A stretch of DNA of 64,000 nucleotides from Anarhynchus alexandrinus. Lineage: Eukaryota; Chordata; Aves; Charadriiformes; Charadriidae. Of this stretch, positions 1-13,310 are shown piece by piece. The notes under the pieces are model-generated. The model did no database searches and had not been told where the DNA came from. It saw only the letters and a program-made list of their open reading frames with translations. The stretch lies in the NCBI GenBank assembly GCA_008711295.1, contig VUYV01000191.1, forward strand, positions 306,298 to 370,297. The letters run 5' to 3'. Each line of letters opens with the position of its first letter. Positions within the stretch are counted from its first letter, which is position 1. Made by a program: the position numbers and the translations under genes.

Positions 1-196
1 CTGCTTGTGGCATCCACATGAAAGCGATGCATGTTTGTGAATAATCAGAGATGATCTGAGTTAGTATTGCTCATTAAATCTATTTTATAGCACTCCACGG
101 CCACAAAATGAACTTCAGACAGTGGCCAGCTGAAGGTTCAAGTGGTGGTCGTGGATTGGTTTCACAGAAAGATAACCTTTCAGCACAGAGAGCTGA

Positions 197-1114
197 AATC
201 ATAGAATCATAGAGTCGTAGAATCATCTAGGTTGGAAGGCACATTTAAGATCATCGTGCCCAACCATTAACCTAACACTGCTAAGTTACCACTAAACCAT
301 GTCCCTCTGCACCACAGCTACCTGTCTTTTAAATATTCCACCACTTCCCTGGGCAGCCTGTTCCAATCTTTGATAATGCTTTTGGTGACAAAATTTTTCC
401 TAATCTCCAATCTAAACCTCCCCAGGAGCAAATTGAGGCTGTTTCCTCTTGTCCCATCGCCTGTTACTCAGGAGCAGAGACCGTCATCCCCCTGGCTACA
501 CCCTTCTTTCAGGGAGCTGTAGTGAGAAGGTCTCCCCTCAGCCTCCTTTTCTCCAGGCTGAACACCCCCAGGTCGCTCAGTTGTTCCTCACCAGACGTGT
601 GCTCCAGACACCTCACACCTCCGGTGCCCTTCTCTGGACACGCTCCAACACCTCAATGTCTTTCTTGTAGTGAGGGGCCCAAAACTGAACGCAGCCCTCG
701 AGGTGGGGCCTCACCAGTGCTGAGTACAGGGGGACTATCACTTCCCTGGTCCTGCTGGCCACACTATTGCTGATACAGGCCAGGATGCTGTTGGCCTTCT
801 TGGCCACCTGGGCACACTGCCAGCTCATATTCAGCCGGCTGTCGACCAACACCCCCAGGTCCTTTTCTGCCGGGCAGCTCTCCAGCCACTCTTTCCCAAT
901 CCTGTAGCGCTGCATGGGGTTGNCCAAGCCTGTAATGCTGCATGGGGTTGTTTTGACCCGAGTGCAGGAGCCGGCTTTTGGCCTTGTTGAACCTCACACC
1001 ATTGGCCTTGGCCCATTGATCCAGCCTGTCCAGATCCCTCTGTAGAGCCTTCCAACCCTCAAGGAGATAGACACTCCTGCCCAACTTGGTGTCATCTGCG
1101 AACTTACTGAGGGT
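197..1114 (-). mobile_element. CR1 non-LTR retrotransposon, 5'-truncated, about 0.9 kb
   Basis: Seen: the left end carries tandem AATCATAG-type units followed by a 'gttggaagg' core, which is the reverse complement of a CR1 3' end, so the element is in minus orientation. Read on the minus strand, the part between about 927 and 613 encodes the C-terminal stretch of CR1 ORF2 (reverse transcriptase), for example [12 protein letters not shown] and [14 protein letters not shown], with stops and frame breaks. The right end falls within the ORF2 region that reads 'gcagatgacaccaagttggg' on the minus strand. It is a dead 5'-truncated copy. A single N at 923 lies between two near-identical 22-base stretches, so the frame there is unreliable. 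It shares diagnostic sequence with the copy at 20476. Confidence 0.95.
923..923. other. Single-N assembly junction inside the CR1
   Basis: One N separates 901-922 from 923-950. The 22 bases before it recur with two mismatches at 929-950. This looks like two contig ends that overlap but were joined with one N, so the short direct repeat is probably an artefact. Confidence 0.7.
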
Positions 1115-4100
1115 ACATTTGTAAACCGTAGCTCATAAGCAGCTCTGCCTACACTTCATGCAATTTATGACAAAGTATGTGGTACAATCTGTCAAAAGAA
1201 ACTGGTGAGAGCAGAGTGCTGCTGTGCTTCATGGATCTGTAACTGTAGAAGAAGGTGGGACCATCCTCTCCTGAGAGCAAACCCTACGTTAATGTAAATG
1301 TGAGAAAATACCAAGTATGGAAGAAAGAATTTCAAGGCTTTCAGTGTGTCTTCTGTCATGATCATTAAATTCAGTTAGTTCCTTCTATACCCACAGTTTG
1401 CTACTATTAGTGCTTAATGAAGGTATCAAATTTGCTATAAAGATTTGCAAGAGGAAGTAGGAAAGTGTCGTGCAGAAAATCCATACCTTGCTCTGAACCT
1501 ATCTAACACACTGAAATTCATACCAACACCCTGAGGGGATTGTATGCAAACTTTGTGCCCAAACTCATGCATACACATCTGAATTCTAAACTTATGGGAG
1601 TATTCAAGCACTCCTAACCCCAAATAATAGAAAAGATTATCAGATGCATTTGGTGTGAAATGAATAAAATGCAAAACAGCTTTGAAAGGTCCTTGCCTGA
1701 AGACAGAATTCTAAGAACAGGTAATCATTTGATATTGGGATACATATGAGCTTAAGTTCTCTAAATACCATATATTTTCAGGGTCATTCAAAAAAAATCT
1801 TATCTTTGCCATTATACATTACCAATAATGTAAGACTAGCAAAAAGACAGAAGAGGTTTTAAGGACTGTAGTGCCACTTCTGCTTAGTGTTTTATATGCA
1901 AAATTTTATAAGCCTTAATTTATAAATATGTAGTTGAATATAGTTCTGTCACAACATCTGGTCACCAGGGTTATTCTTGTCCTGTTGGTATGGAAATCTT
2001 GTATTTATAATTTTTTCCATACCTATTGAAAACCTGGTTTCAATACGACCCGGTTGAATGCACCAATTTTCATTTTGCTAATTTCATAATGATTTTGATT
2101 CCTATATGGTGTTAGGCATACAGCAGAAGTGAAAACAAATTCATTGGTCACTAGCTACTCTCAATCTGAAACCAGCATAAAATTAAGCCCAGTGGTCAAC
2201 GATTTAAAATTTTGACCATGACCTCTACAAACATGTTGTCTACTGAAGTTAGAACACCGTGTTTTAGAGCTGAGGTGCTCATTCAATTGCACAAAAGGTG
2301 CATTACATATCAGCCTATGTTAATATTATAGTCTATAAAAATGCCACCAAATGATAATGTTGCTCTGTGCTAAGAGATTACTAAAGTATATTCTAGAATT
2401 CTATAGAATATAAAAAATGTTGATTAACTGCTCAACGAATAAACTAGCGGGACAAGTACTTTGCTTCCATTCACAGTGAGGTCAATTAAAATTTTTATTT
2501 GTTTGCTATTTTGATCTTACCCATTACAGACAATGGAATAGATTAAAGGAAAACAGAAAATGTATTTCAAATGAAAAAATAACACCACGGTGAATTCTGG
2601 AGCGTGAAGTGGTATGGAATGGAAAGTAAACATTAGTTTTAAGCTGTATTATCTAAAATTATGTTAGATAAAAAATATAGCCAACTATGTATATTTTATA
2701 GTAAAACCTCAGATGCTTAGAGAAAATCTCTGAAAAGTCTATGTTTCTTTCATCTGCTTGTTTCTGTAATCGATCTGTGGCATCAAACAAATCCAGCTAT
2801 ATTTCTTTGTCATGCATTCCAAGGTGGTGGTGTTTGTTTGTTTGTTTTTTAATTTCGCTTAGGGCTTTCTTTCTTTTCTTCATTTTCAGAACATCTTTAA
2901 TGACATGTTATTAATGACTTGACGTTATGAAGGAGTTCTTCCTCTTACGGTGTTCCTGCATCAACAAACTTCAGTATTTGCACATGTGCATGCCTGTGAG
3001 TGCAGGTATGTATGCATGTGTAATGCTAAGGAACATCAGTCTTTCAGAGTTTCCAACAATCCTATCCAATAATATTTAGGTAATACTGATAAATTAGCAC
3101 AATTCCAATTTATACAAGGTCATGATAAAAATTTTTGGAACATTTGGAATCTCCTTTTGCTTTGTCAAGGCTTGAGTCAAAGCCTGCTGAAGTTAATGTG
3201 GTGTGTCATGTTTATTTCAACTGGAACTCGGAAAAGGTCTTAAGTTGATCTTTTTTTAATCAGTTCAGAAAAATAAACAATAATGATAACGTGATATTCC
3301 ATAAAAATGATGTTGACTTAAAACAATTGAGAATTCATTTACATTTCTTCAAAATTCACAGATTTTCATCTTAGATGACCATGTATATATATAAACAAAC
3401 TATGTAGAATTCAAAAACTTTCACAATCAAGTCTGCTCAAATGGTTGTTGCCCTCAAAAGGGTATGGTTTCAGTTTTTTTACATGAAACGCTACGTAAGA
3501 ATTGTGTTGTACAGTGCTTGAATGATGCTGACTCTTTTAGAGATATTGAAGGTTTTCAGACTGAATATATATATATTTTTTTTTCAGCAAAATACTTTGC
3601 TCCTAAGAGGCAGCAAATACGTCGTTTTACTGTGGTCACTAAGCCTACAGTCTGCTAGGCACTATCTCTGTTAACTCTGTTCTCATACCTGTTTGATTTT
3701 CGGAAACATACCATAGCGTGCTTGTTGATTTCTTCCTGATCATTATTTACTAAGCTACAATACTCAAAAAGTTACAACTGAAAGGCAGATTAATAATTCA
3801 TACCTCTATTATAAAAATCCGTAAATTGTATTCCAAGCAATGAGCTGCATCTGTTACCTAAAAATAAGAAGACAGGCACAGCATGGTAACAATTTAGAAT
3901 ATGGAGCATTGCACGGCAGGAAAGTTCCCATTGAGATGACTTTGGCTGAGATGAAAGTCCTAGCTGTCTACCTTCTTTGATTGAACAGTTTCATTTTTTA
4001 AAGTAAACACTACTGTATATTCTGTGAATATTGCCAGTCTCCAAGAATGTCAATAATTCTTTACAACAAAGCCAAGCTGAAAAGAAGAGGTTAGGTTGAG

Positions 4101-4798
4101 GGTACTGCATGTATCGTCTTGCAAAAATTAAGGGAAATTTCTTCCAGAGACTGTCTGTGTCTGATATATAAGAAATATTTGCCTAGAGACTAGAGTTATT
4201 TGTAATGTATTCTGTGCTGGAAAAAGTAATAATTTATATCAATTTCAGTTAAAAAAACATATATTAATTGATTTTGACATTCAAGCTTACTTTAAAGACT
4301 GAAGCTATTACTCACAATAAAATCATAATTCTTTCTGCAGTGTGGATAAAGAGGGGCGGTATGTCACATTAATAACTGATGAAATCTAAAGGCATATTTC
4401 CAAATTTCAGTGAGATCTTTGTCCCAGGAAAATAGTGTCAATCTCACAGCCAGTGTACCCTGCATTTAAAAAAGGTCTACGTCTCATGATGTTTTATATA
4501 CAGATCTATAGATTTCATCCTGGGAAAAATCAATGACGTTTTGTCTTTGTTGATATTGAGGGCAAAGTTCTCAGTAATTAGGTCACATGCAACATGCTTT
4601 GACTTTTTCCTCAAACTGATTTTCAAAAACTAAATTGAAACTTTACCTGAATACCTTGCCTTTACGATGCTGGATACAATGACATATTCTTTCTCAGCAT
4701 TTGTGTATTCTTCCTTAATTAAGTGCCAAACATGACACCTTGATACAGGATTAGCCATTCTGAAGAATCTGGCTACTTATACCATAAAACAAGTACTC
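1115..4798. other. Unique AT-rich DNA, no gene seen
   Basis: Open frames are short and unremarkable (longest about 79 codons). I see no repeat family, no RNA gene and no splice-bounded coding segment. Small simple tracts occur, such as a TA run near 3383-3394 and 3564-3575 and a T/G run near 2834-2850. Nothing else is supported. Confidence 0.6.
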
Positions 4799-5098
4799 CA
4801 GATTAGTGAAAGGGGTTTTCGGTTGTTTTATGTGGTTTGGGGGTCTTTTGTCTTTCTGTTTGTTTTTTTGTTTAATTAGCCTCAGTTACTCTTTTGTGAA
4901 AACAAGAGAGCGATGGCATCTCTACACAGAAATTTTAGAACAATAAATCAATTAATTCCTGTTGCATATTGTGATGATGTAGCATAGCATAGTATCTGGT
5001 GGCTTCTTACAATAATNACAGATTAGTGAAAGGGGTTTTTGGTTGTTTTGTGTGGTTGGGGGGTCTTTTGTCTTTTTTTTTTGTTTGTTTGTTTGTTT
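4799..5098. repeat. Direct repeat of about 76-80 bases flanked by single Ns
   Basis: The segment 4799-4874 (starting cagattagtgaaaggggttt) recurs at 5019-5098 with a few substitutions and a different T/G-rich tail. The second copy is enclosed by single Ns at 5017 and 5099. The repeat is (T)n/(TTTG)n-rich at its right side. The N-bounded second copy suggests a misplaced or allelic contig rather than a real tandem duplication. Confidence 0.75.
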
Positions 5099-5101
5099 NA
5101 A

Positions 5102-8100
5102 CTATGTTCACAAGAAACACTGAGAATGTAATGTTCCAATTTTCCGTTTCCCTCCCAGCCTGAGCTGCAGAGAGCCGGGCATTTTTTGGGAAATCTCAAA
5201 TGCAGAAGATTTATTTTCAACTCTGCCTGGCTAAAGGCAGATAAAATAGAAACTGGATGTTCTTCTGCTCTGACAACTTTTCTATTAAGTAAGCAGAAAT
5301 ATATAACAGAAAGCTGCTTCTCCTTTCTTTCTGGGACAAAAAGAAATATCTGGTGGCCACTGAACATTATATTTTAGAGAATCTGGATCCTGTGAGGAGT
5401 GAGGGCTAGAAGAATGCTGGGGTTGAACTCCCCAGGAAAGTTAGACAGAGAAATGTGGTGTTCTTGGAGCCCCCTTGACAATAAGGGTGCACAAAGTTAC
5501 AAAGCTCCTGACCTGGATTCCCCAAACTACTGCAGTTTTAATGCAGACATCATCTGCAAAATTTTCATTCAACCACTGGGAAAAAAAATATTCCTGATTT
5601 AGATTCAAGCGAACCATAAGATATTACATTTTTATTTTCTTGAGGAAAAATTATGTTGCTTTGAAGTTTTTACTGAAATGATGATATTAAATGGAAATTA
5701 ATCTTCTACAAAACTGTACTGATCAGTCATTGTCAGATCTAATAAACAGGTATCAATTCAGTTTCAATAGTATGACTCATTTGTATGAGGCCATTCCTGG
5801 TCTTTTTATAGAGATTTTCTTGCAAAACCATTTGCTGCTGATTTACTCTCCAGTAAGCCAAAACACAGTCCAAAAAACTCTCCACTTGGCCAGGATGGGT
5901 AAGTGCAGTGCACTTTGCATCAGTATCAAGAAAGATAACCCCTTAGACCTGAAATGTTTTTGAGGTTCGGGGTTCAGTGAGACAAGTTGGCCAAGCCAAT
6001 TCTATTGACAACTTAAAGGCAATATGGGAGGCCAAGTAGCTCTTTCTGCTTCACTTACAGTGAACGTATTGTACTGTACTGTAAGCTCCTTCAAAAAACC
6101 TTTTTTTGTACGTGTAACACTTTTGTCATGTAGATGTTGCATGATGTTAATGTACAGTAATTGTTCATATATTCTCTGAAAATACATGAAATGTTACTAC
6201 TCAGGGCTTTGCTGAAGGCTACACGCTAATTAAGAGAATAGGTGTTTTCTTCTGCTGGGAATGAAAACAGTGGTGGAGTTACAGCATCCACCTCCAGGAT
6301 TAGAAGGGATCTGTGAGATCAGAAGAAAGGACAAAGTCCGCGCTGTTTTGTAGAGTGCAAGTTCCTGCCCATCTTCTGCCTGAGGCATGTGGAAAACCAG
6401 CAGTGGTCAGGCAAGGGGAAGTCTATTCCTACCGGCTGCCCTTCTTTTTAGGCAGTGGGTTGCTCTACCTCCAAAGTCCAGGGATATAGGTGGGGAAGAG
6501 AAAAAGTGATCAAAGCTGAGATGCTCTCAGCTTCATTTTCTCATTCTCTTGTAGAGCGGGATCTGCAGAACAATAACGGCACTATTAGCAGACCAAAGTC
6601 AAATGGTCCCTCTGGAACCCTTAGAGTGGTCTCTTCTACAATTAACTCATAAAGCCAGTTCTGGATGGCTTCAGCCAACTTCTTTTCTAATATGTTCTCT
6701 TCAAAAGAGATTAAGCAATTAGTCCTTGTTGTGTATTAATCATGTGCGATAAAATTAAATTAAAAATTAAGCTTGTAGGAAAATAATAGCAGCAGGTTCT
6801 GAACCTACATAGAGAAATCACAGTTTATTCTGCTTTCCCATAAAAACAAATGCATTCAAAACAACACCATCTCCTAAAAAGACAGGTAGCTTATGTTCTG
6901 TATTTCAGCTTGAAAGACACCTTCAGACTGAATAGCAGAGTTCCGGAAATCTGGTTTTGTTCCATAATGAGAATATATTTGGAATACACTAAACTCTATG
7001 GTTATAAAGAAGAAAAGAAAGATCCTGTGTTAAACCTTATTGCTCATGTGAGTACGTCCGTGTTTAAACAAAACTATGAGTTACTGGACTTACTTGACTA
7101 AGAATGTGTTACATACATCCACCCCCGGGCTGTAACTAGTGTGAAACAAGTCATATTGTTTGTCCTCCAAATGACTTTTCTTGCTTTATAGCAGAATACA
7201 TTTTCAGACATGTGAAAAAAAACCCCAAAAAACAAAACCACCCAAAACAAGAATAGTAACTTCATAACCTTTAGCTCTTTTTGTGCACTATTTATTATGC
7301 TGATACTAAAAGAAGATATTTTCTTTTAACTTCCAAACATATTCTGACATCTTGTCAAAAATGAATGCTATTTGGTATCATTCCAAAGAATTTGTAGCCA
7401 CAAAGTGGTAAGTAGAAATACACAATTTTTTGAGTTAGAAGTGACTGTAATGAAGTTTGCACTATGGAAATCCCCAGTTCTTTTGCATTTCTATCCTCTG
7501 AGTATGGAATACAGCAAGCAATGTACATTTTTTACTTCTAAGTACTTTATTCAGAAGAATGTTACCTTCAGGTGATCTTCACAGAAGGTCATTTGATATG
7601 TTTGTCTTTCAGCAGACTCCTGGGTGTTATTCACATTCATGTTAACCAGATTCATAGCCCCTGCTCACAAAATTATCCAAATTTTAACAATAAACAGACA
7701 GAGAGCAATTTTGTGATCTACTGTATAGAGAGTTTCTCTCAGCCCTTTTATGCTCTTGGGTGGAAGAAGCTGCAAGAAGAGTGTAGAGAATTTCCAGTAA
7801 ATTTTGCAGGACAGAAGGGACAAAGCCAGGGTACATTCACTTCTCACCCATTCCCAGCTATCTGTGTGGGAAGAAGAGGCAGCATTTTTTTGCAAAGGTG
7901 ATACATGTGATTTTGCAGTCTTTTGGAAGAGTGCTATTAGCTCACTCATAGAATGAATGAATGAGGTATAGCTAATGTCTTCAGTTTCTCCCACTGTTTA
8001 TAAGATATCAGTGTTATGAGGCATGTAGGTCTGATGGAATGTAAAGCCTCTTAATTCTCTATGATTTTTAAATTGAGGCATACCAGAAGCAAATATTCTG

Positions 8101-8210
8101 CAAACATATCTGTTCAGATATAATCTTGAGTGAAACTGTAAAATGATTCTATAGTTAGTGGAGTATGACCAACAGTTAGGTTGAATTGGAATGTAAAATT
8201 ACTGTTACTT
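5102..8210. other. Unique DNA, no gene seen
   Basis: Several frames of 60-114 codons are open on both strands, but none shows a recognisable domain or a convincing pair of splice sites. Nothing resembling a transposon, tRNA or snRNA was found. This could be intergenic or intronic. Confidence 0.55.
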
Positions 8211-8213
8211 TCT

Positions 8214-8449
8214 CCCTTCCCCCCTCCGCTTCTCCTTCTCCCCTTCCCTTCCCTTCCCTTCCCTTCCCCCACCCTCCCGTCCCCCACCCCCCNNNNNNNN
8301 NNNNNNNNNNNNNNNNNNNNNNNNNNNNNNNNNNNNNNNNNNNNNNNNNNNNNNNNNNNNNNNNNNNNNNNNNNNNNNCTTCCCTTCCCTTCCCTTCCCT
8401 TCCCTTCCCTTCCCTTCCCTTCCCTTCCCTTCCCTTCCCTTCCCTTCTT
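8214..8449. repeat. TTCCC pentanucleotide microsatellite (polypyrimidine) with internal gap
   Basis: Pure pyrimidine sequence runs on both sides of an 86-base N gap (8293-8378). The left side moves from mixed CT to (CCCTT)n and then to C-rich; the right side is at least thirteen uninterrupted CTTCC units. The true array length is unknown because the gap falls inside it. The long open frames through it are artefacts of the repeat. Confidence 0.95.
8293..8378. other. Assembly gap (86 N)
   Basis: A run of N lies inside the polypyrimidine microsatellite, a common place for short-read assemblies to break. Confidence 0.99.
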
Positions 8450-10153
8450 CCAAAAACTGGTTAATAATAATAAATACTGGTTTAATGCGTTTTGCTCTTC
8501 CCTAGAATTAGCATTAACAAAATAAAATTGTTTGTGTAGATGCAGTGAATTTTAGCACATCCAGATAGAACAAAAGTATGTTGTCACAAAGCAGGAGGCA
8601 GGTGGGAGGGTTTAAAAAGTAGCTGATGTTCTTTGTGTTTCTAAATTAGATTTATTGTTTTTCCTTACGTATTCTTCGACAGCTTACTTTTGGCATCGTT
8701 CAGGTCTCTGTAGATTAATACAATGTAACTCAGAATTTTGGTTTAACAACTTCTTGTCTTTACTATTATTACAATTCCAAGAGTAAAATTGTTTAAATAC
8801 TGTAATTGAACTGAATATTGCTTTTCATTTGCTTTGAAACATATTTATATTTAAAGGTATCCAACAAACTAAGCCAGACTTTAAATAAAAAAATTGTATA
8901 AGTAATTAATTGTAATAAAAATATTGTATAAGTTATTTTTTAATTAAAATGAACCAATGTTAAACATTTCAATATCTATCTCTGCTAAAGGACACGAAAA
9001 TGAAAAATTTCTGAACTATTGCTTCATTGAAATGACTGGGAAAATGATTAGAGTTTTAAAGTACAGAAGAACAACCAGATGAATTATTTGCAGCAAATGA
9101 TTTGTTTGTGGAATCAAGGCCAATTCTATTTTATTGTACACAAAACGAGCATAATTTTCATTCATTTGTCCATTTAAAAAAAAAAATAAAATGACATGCT
9201 GGTATTTCAGCATACGGATTACTTGTTAAAAGGCCAACTGTCTGTGTTTCCATGGAAATTTTTATGCAGCTTATCACAGGGCATTCTCAAAATCTGAGCC
9301 GAGTTGGTTGGCATTTTCTCATATATGACTTATAACTCACAATGCATTGGTTTTAGCTTTAATTTCAGCATTGTTTTGCTGAGCCCACTGTACCAACAAA
9401 CAGCCTTGGTCATTAAACATTATGAATTTTAAACACTTTTACCAACAGGAATTAAAACAAAATGGCAAACTCGGAACACATTGGGAATAAACTATTTCTG
9501 CTAGTGCTATCTGAGGCTGCAGGGTTTTTTCTTTTCCTTCCACATCCTAAAGGAAAACTACCCCATACATTCTTATTATGTTGTTCCTCTGCCAGTAACA
9601 CACACTTTGGTAGGAGGTGCAGGTGCCCAGCGACACTGAAAATCAGGCAATTAGTGTCTCTGTTATGATACGGAGGCCTGATTAGCCTCTGCCTTGTGAA
9701 TACCCCCTTTGACCTGTGAGAATTATTTTCATGCGGTTTATAGCTGTAGTTTAATTCCCAGTTTCAGCTGGGGAATGGTTTGGAGCTGCTGCTTTCTTTT
9801 TCCGGTAGATGAGTTGATATTTTAAATAAGCCCTACATGTATTATTAATATGAGATCATATTATAAAGGGAACACAGATCCTGAGAAATACAGAGGTCTT
9901 TTTCTGCTCACTTGTAGTAAAAAAGGCAACTCCTTTAAACTGAAGTGAGGCAGGAACAGTAGTTACCAAAAGAAGGTGGGTTTGACTCCACGGCAGCGGA
10001 AAAAGGAAGAGAGAAAGAAGCAGGAGAAAAAGGAGAAGCAGCAGCAGCAGCAGCAGATCTAATTTCTTTAGGAAAAAGAACAAGGAGTATAACTGGCCAA
10101 AGAGAGCATGGACCAAAGACTTCTCAACAGCTCCTTGTCCAGCTGGTTCATTG
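8450..10153. other. Unique DNA with possible conserved non-coding segments
   Basis: No gene is seen. The stretches 9225-9460 and 9660-9830 are of balanced composition, low in simple repeats, and carry ATTA-type motifs, which by eye resembles vertebrate conserved non-coding elements. This is inference only. A short CAG repeat (about six units) lies near 10038-10056 and gives an artefactual poly-leucine frame on the minus strand. Confidence 0.4.
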
Positions 10154-10880
10154 AATCATAGAATCATAGAATGGTTTGGGTTGGAAGAGACCTCAAAGAT
10201 CACCCAGTCCCACCCCCCTGCCATGGGCAGGGACACCTCCCATCAGCCCAGGTTGCCCAAAGCCCCGTCCAACCTGGCCTTGAACACCTCCAGGGATGGG
10301 GCAGCCACAGCTTCTCTGGGCAAACTGGGCCAGGGGCTCACCAGCCTCAGAGTGAAAAATTCCTTCCTAACATCTAATCTAAATCTCCCCTCTTCCAGTT
10401 TGAAGGCATTACCCCTCATCCTATCGCTGCACTCCCTGATCAAGAGTCCCTCCCCAGCTTTCCTGTAGCCCCTTGAGGGATGGGAAGGGGCCATAAGGTC
10501 TCCCCGGAGCCTTCTCTTCTCCAGGCTGAACACCCCCAACTCTCTCAGCCTGTCCTCACAGCAGAGGGGCTCCAGCCCTCACAGCATCTTTGTGGCCCCT
10601 TTTGTGACCTGCTCCAACAGGTCCATGTCCTTCTTGTGTTGGGGGCCCCCGAGCTGGAGGCAGCACTCCAGGTGGGGTCTCTCCAGAGCGGGGCAGAGGG
10701 GCAGAATCCCCTCCCTCGCCCTGCTGGCCACGCTGCTGGGGTGCAGCCCGGGATGGGGTTGGCTTTCTGGGCTGTAAGCGCACATTGCTGGCTCAAGTTG
10801 AGCTTCTCGTCAACCAGTACCTGCAAGTCCTTCTCCTCAGGGCTGCTCTCAATCCATTCGCTTCCCAGCCTGTATTTGAG
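10154..10880 (-). mobile_element. CR1 retrotransposon, 5'-truncated, about 0.73 kb
   Basis: It starts with AATCATAG repeats and 'ggtttgggttggaag', the reverse complement of a CR1 3' end. The body shows the conserved 'ccatgggcagggacacctcc' and 'ctccagggatggggcagcc' blocks. On the minus strand, 10826-10545 still reads as ORF2 C-terminus ([15 protein letters not shown]) but in broken frames. It belongs to the same subfamily as the copies at 43711 and 60581. The 188-codon plus-strand frame across it is an antisense reading and not a gene. Confidence 0.95.
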
Positions 10881-10881
10881 C

Positions 10882-13309
10882 TTGATAGTTCTTACAGACG
10901 AGCATGTTTTTGTCTGTTTAGTACTGCCTAAGCAGCTACAGAGATTTGTAGAAGAGCCAGAGAAAAGGATAAGAGCTCTGGGTGTAGACTCACTGAATTA
11001 TTTTCAGTTTTTCATAGGGGACAGAACAGCAAATAGAGTTTATTGACTAAACCAGTGCCTCTCTCATAAGTCCATATTTCTATACAACCGCTGCCATTCT
11101 CAGTGTTTATTGCGGAATGCCGGTACAGATCTCGATGCCGACATGCAGTTTTACTAGCTCATCCCTTCTCTGACAAGCTTTACAGCTTTACAACCACACT
11201 GGCAACAGTAATAGTGCTTGTTTTCGCTGGTATTCTAATTTTTACTTACAGCTACTTGAGGAAGAAAAAGGCATCATTGTTCTGAGACATGGAGCAGCTG
11301 TCAGGTGGGTGAAAAACATGGACTGCGTTCCTGGCTTTTCGTGCGGTGAGAATTCAGTCCTGCTTATATCAACGCCTTGAATTCACCTGTGCTACATCAC
11401 CCCCCGAGAGGAGTATTTTTATAAGCCCTAAGCACAAGCCTAATTTACACAATAATTCCGCAAGTGAGAATGGGTTTGCGCTGTCATGTGGCTGTGTCTC
11501 ATCCGTGAAGGAGTATAGCACCTTAGCTTCTGCCCTGGTCCTCTGTCTCCTCTTGGCGTGCTTCTGCTGAAGTCTGCAGAAACACTCCCAGTTCCTTTAG
11601 TGGGAGGAGAGTTTCGTCAGCACTTTGTGAAAACCATATGCTGAGTGCAAAACTAGCCATTAGCCTGAATTTGAAAGTATAAATTCTGGTTAAAAAAAAA
11701 TTTCCTAGCGCTGTAGCAGCACCCACTAAAATACTGCATTCAGCACACACAGTCGCCATAAACAGCAGGTAATTTTTATTTTTTTTTTCCTGGAAATACA
11801 TTAAAAAAGAAAATGGATGACTCTCCAGGAAGTAATCGGAGCATTAATTATAAAATAAATATGAATTATTGCAATTCACATGTAGTTTCTGAAAGCAAGT
11901 AAGAAAATTAGAATTCCAGAGATGTGACATTGTATAACAGAAATCAGAAAAGCTCATGCAACCATCCTCTTAGACATCAAAGTCACTTCTGGTCTCTTTG
12001 GATCACCACATCTCAGACAGCAAACTTTTGTTTCCTTGAAATTTCCAAGGTTTTATCAGTAAACAAAGTATCTCTCCTAACCTTTGAACTGAGTTTTTGT
12101 GTTAGTGTGCACTGTCACAGTCTAATAGCAGTCTTTATAACAACTGCGCCTCAAAACAAATTATAGTGATACTGTAGCTTGAGTGTTTTTGCAGCATAAA
12201 TTTATATTCTCAAATTCAAGATCATGAGGACCCTATTGCTACTGTGCACTGAAACCTACCCAGGAAAAACATGTGATCAATTACAACCTGTACTTTCCCA
12301 GCCTTTCCACAACTCCCAGCCTTGTTAAGCTCCTTAGCAGAAAAAATCTTGTTGAGGACCACCAGCCACCTTGGTGAAGCCGGAGGATGAAAATCCATGA
12401 AACCTACACATACAGGTTCCAAAATGCAATCTATTTTATCCAGTTTATTAAAAGCTTTTCTAGAAACTAAACAGATGTACTCTACCAAACATGATGTACA
12501 ACAATAAAACCACATAATCAATATAACAATAGAGGCACCCAGTCGGCGCTGGAAGAACATTTTTCACAAACAGCACTTCATCTTTGACCTCTTGGTCCAG
12601 GATGTCTCAAGGGAGACCTACAGAGTAAGTTCAATAGACGAGCCGGGGAACTAAAATTCATAACCGACTGTACATTAAATATCATAGACTACAGTGGAAA
12701 TATCAGTTTTATAACATGCTATAAATTTTCCCAGTTGAGAGAAAGTCTCTCCAGGTTGCACAAGATCTAACTGGTTTATCACTTCTTCCTACCAGTCCAC
12801 CAGTACTTTATTTTCAGATTAGCTCTGATTAACACAATCAAGTTAAATTCAGAGCTTTTGTTCTCCACCTGTATTTATAAGGTTTTCTTAGAAGTTTGAT
12901 TTTTCTATTCCAAATCTGAAGGATGAGTATGCACTGAAAACTCCTGAATTTTCACCAAATATATCAACACTGTAATAAAAATACATTCTCTTTGCCTACA
13001 AGTTTTGCTATAATGTGCAGCAGGCTGACCAGTTTTAGGTTTAAGTTAAGCAACGTTAAATCGCTGGTCACGTATCTGGCTGAACTCCAGTTTGGATGGT
13101 AAGAGGGCATACTGCCTCTTTTAGGACTTGGGAAAATAATCAGCCTGCTATGGAAAGGACCTGATTCCTGCAGACTGACCTAAATATCTCTCCATTCAAA
13201 AACGCTGGAGTTCACTCAATGCTGGAGTTCCTTCACTTAAGATCTACCTCTTGTCCTTTCTGCCTTTCTCTTCTGAGCGATGGGGATGTTGTAGGAGAGA
13301 AATTCCTCA
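10882..13309. other. Unique DNA, no gene seen
   Basis: Frames of 60-112 codons occur on both strands without recognisable domains. No repeat family or RNA gene is recognised. A T-rich run is present near 11771-11790. Confidence 0.5.
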
Positions 13310-13310
13310 A

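Noticed and set aside
197..230. Short tandem octamers, here and at the other CR1 ends, as a possible CRISPR or satellite array
   Set aside because: Units are 8 bases, few in number, without spacers, and always joined to a CR1 3' end. They are the CR1 tail repeat.
8181..8525. Pro/Leu/Phe repeat-like frames and a Gly/Arg/Glu-rich minus frame
   Set aside because: Products of the TTCCC microsatellite and the N gap.
9856..10116. Minus-strand frame with a long leucine run resembling a signal or membrane segment
   Set aside because: The leucines come from a CAG repeat and a purine-rich tract on the plus strand.
10480..11046. A 188-codon plus-strand open frame, the longest free of gaps
   Set aside because: Most of it is the antisense reading of the CR1 at 10154-10880, and the rest is a short extension into unique DNA. 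No independent support.
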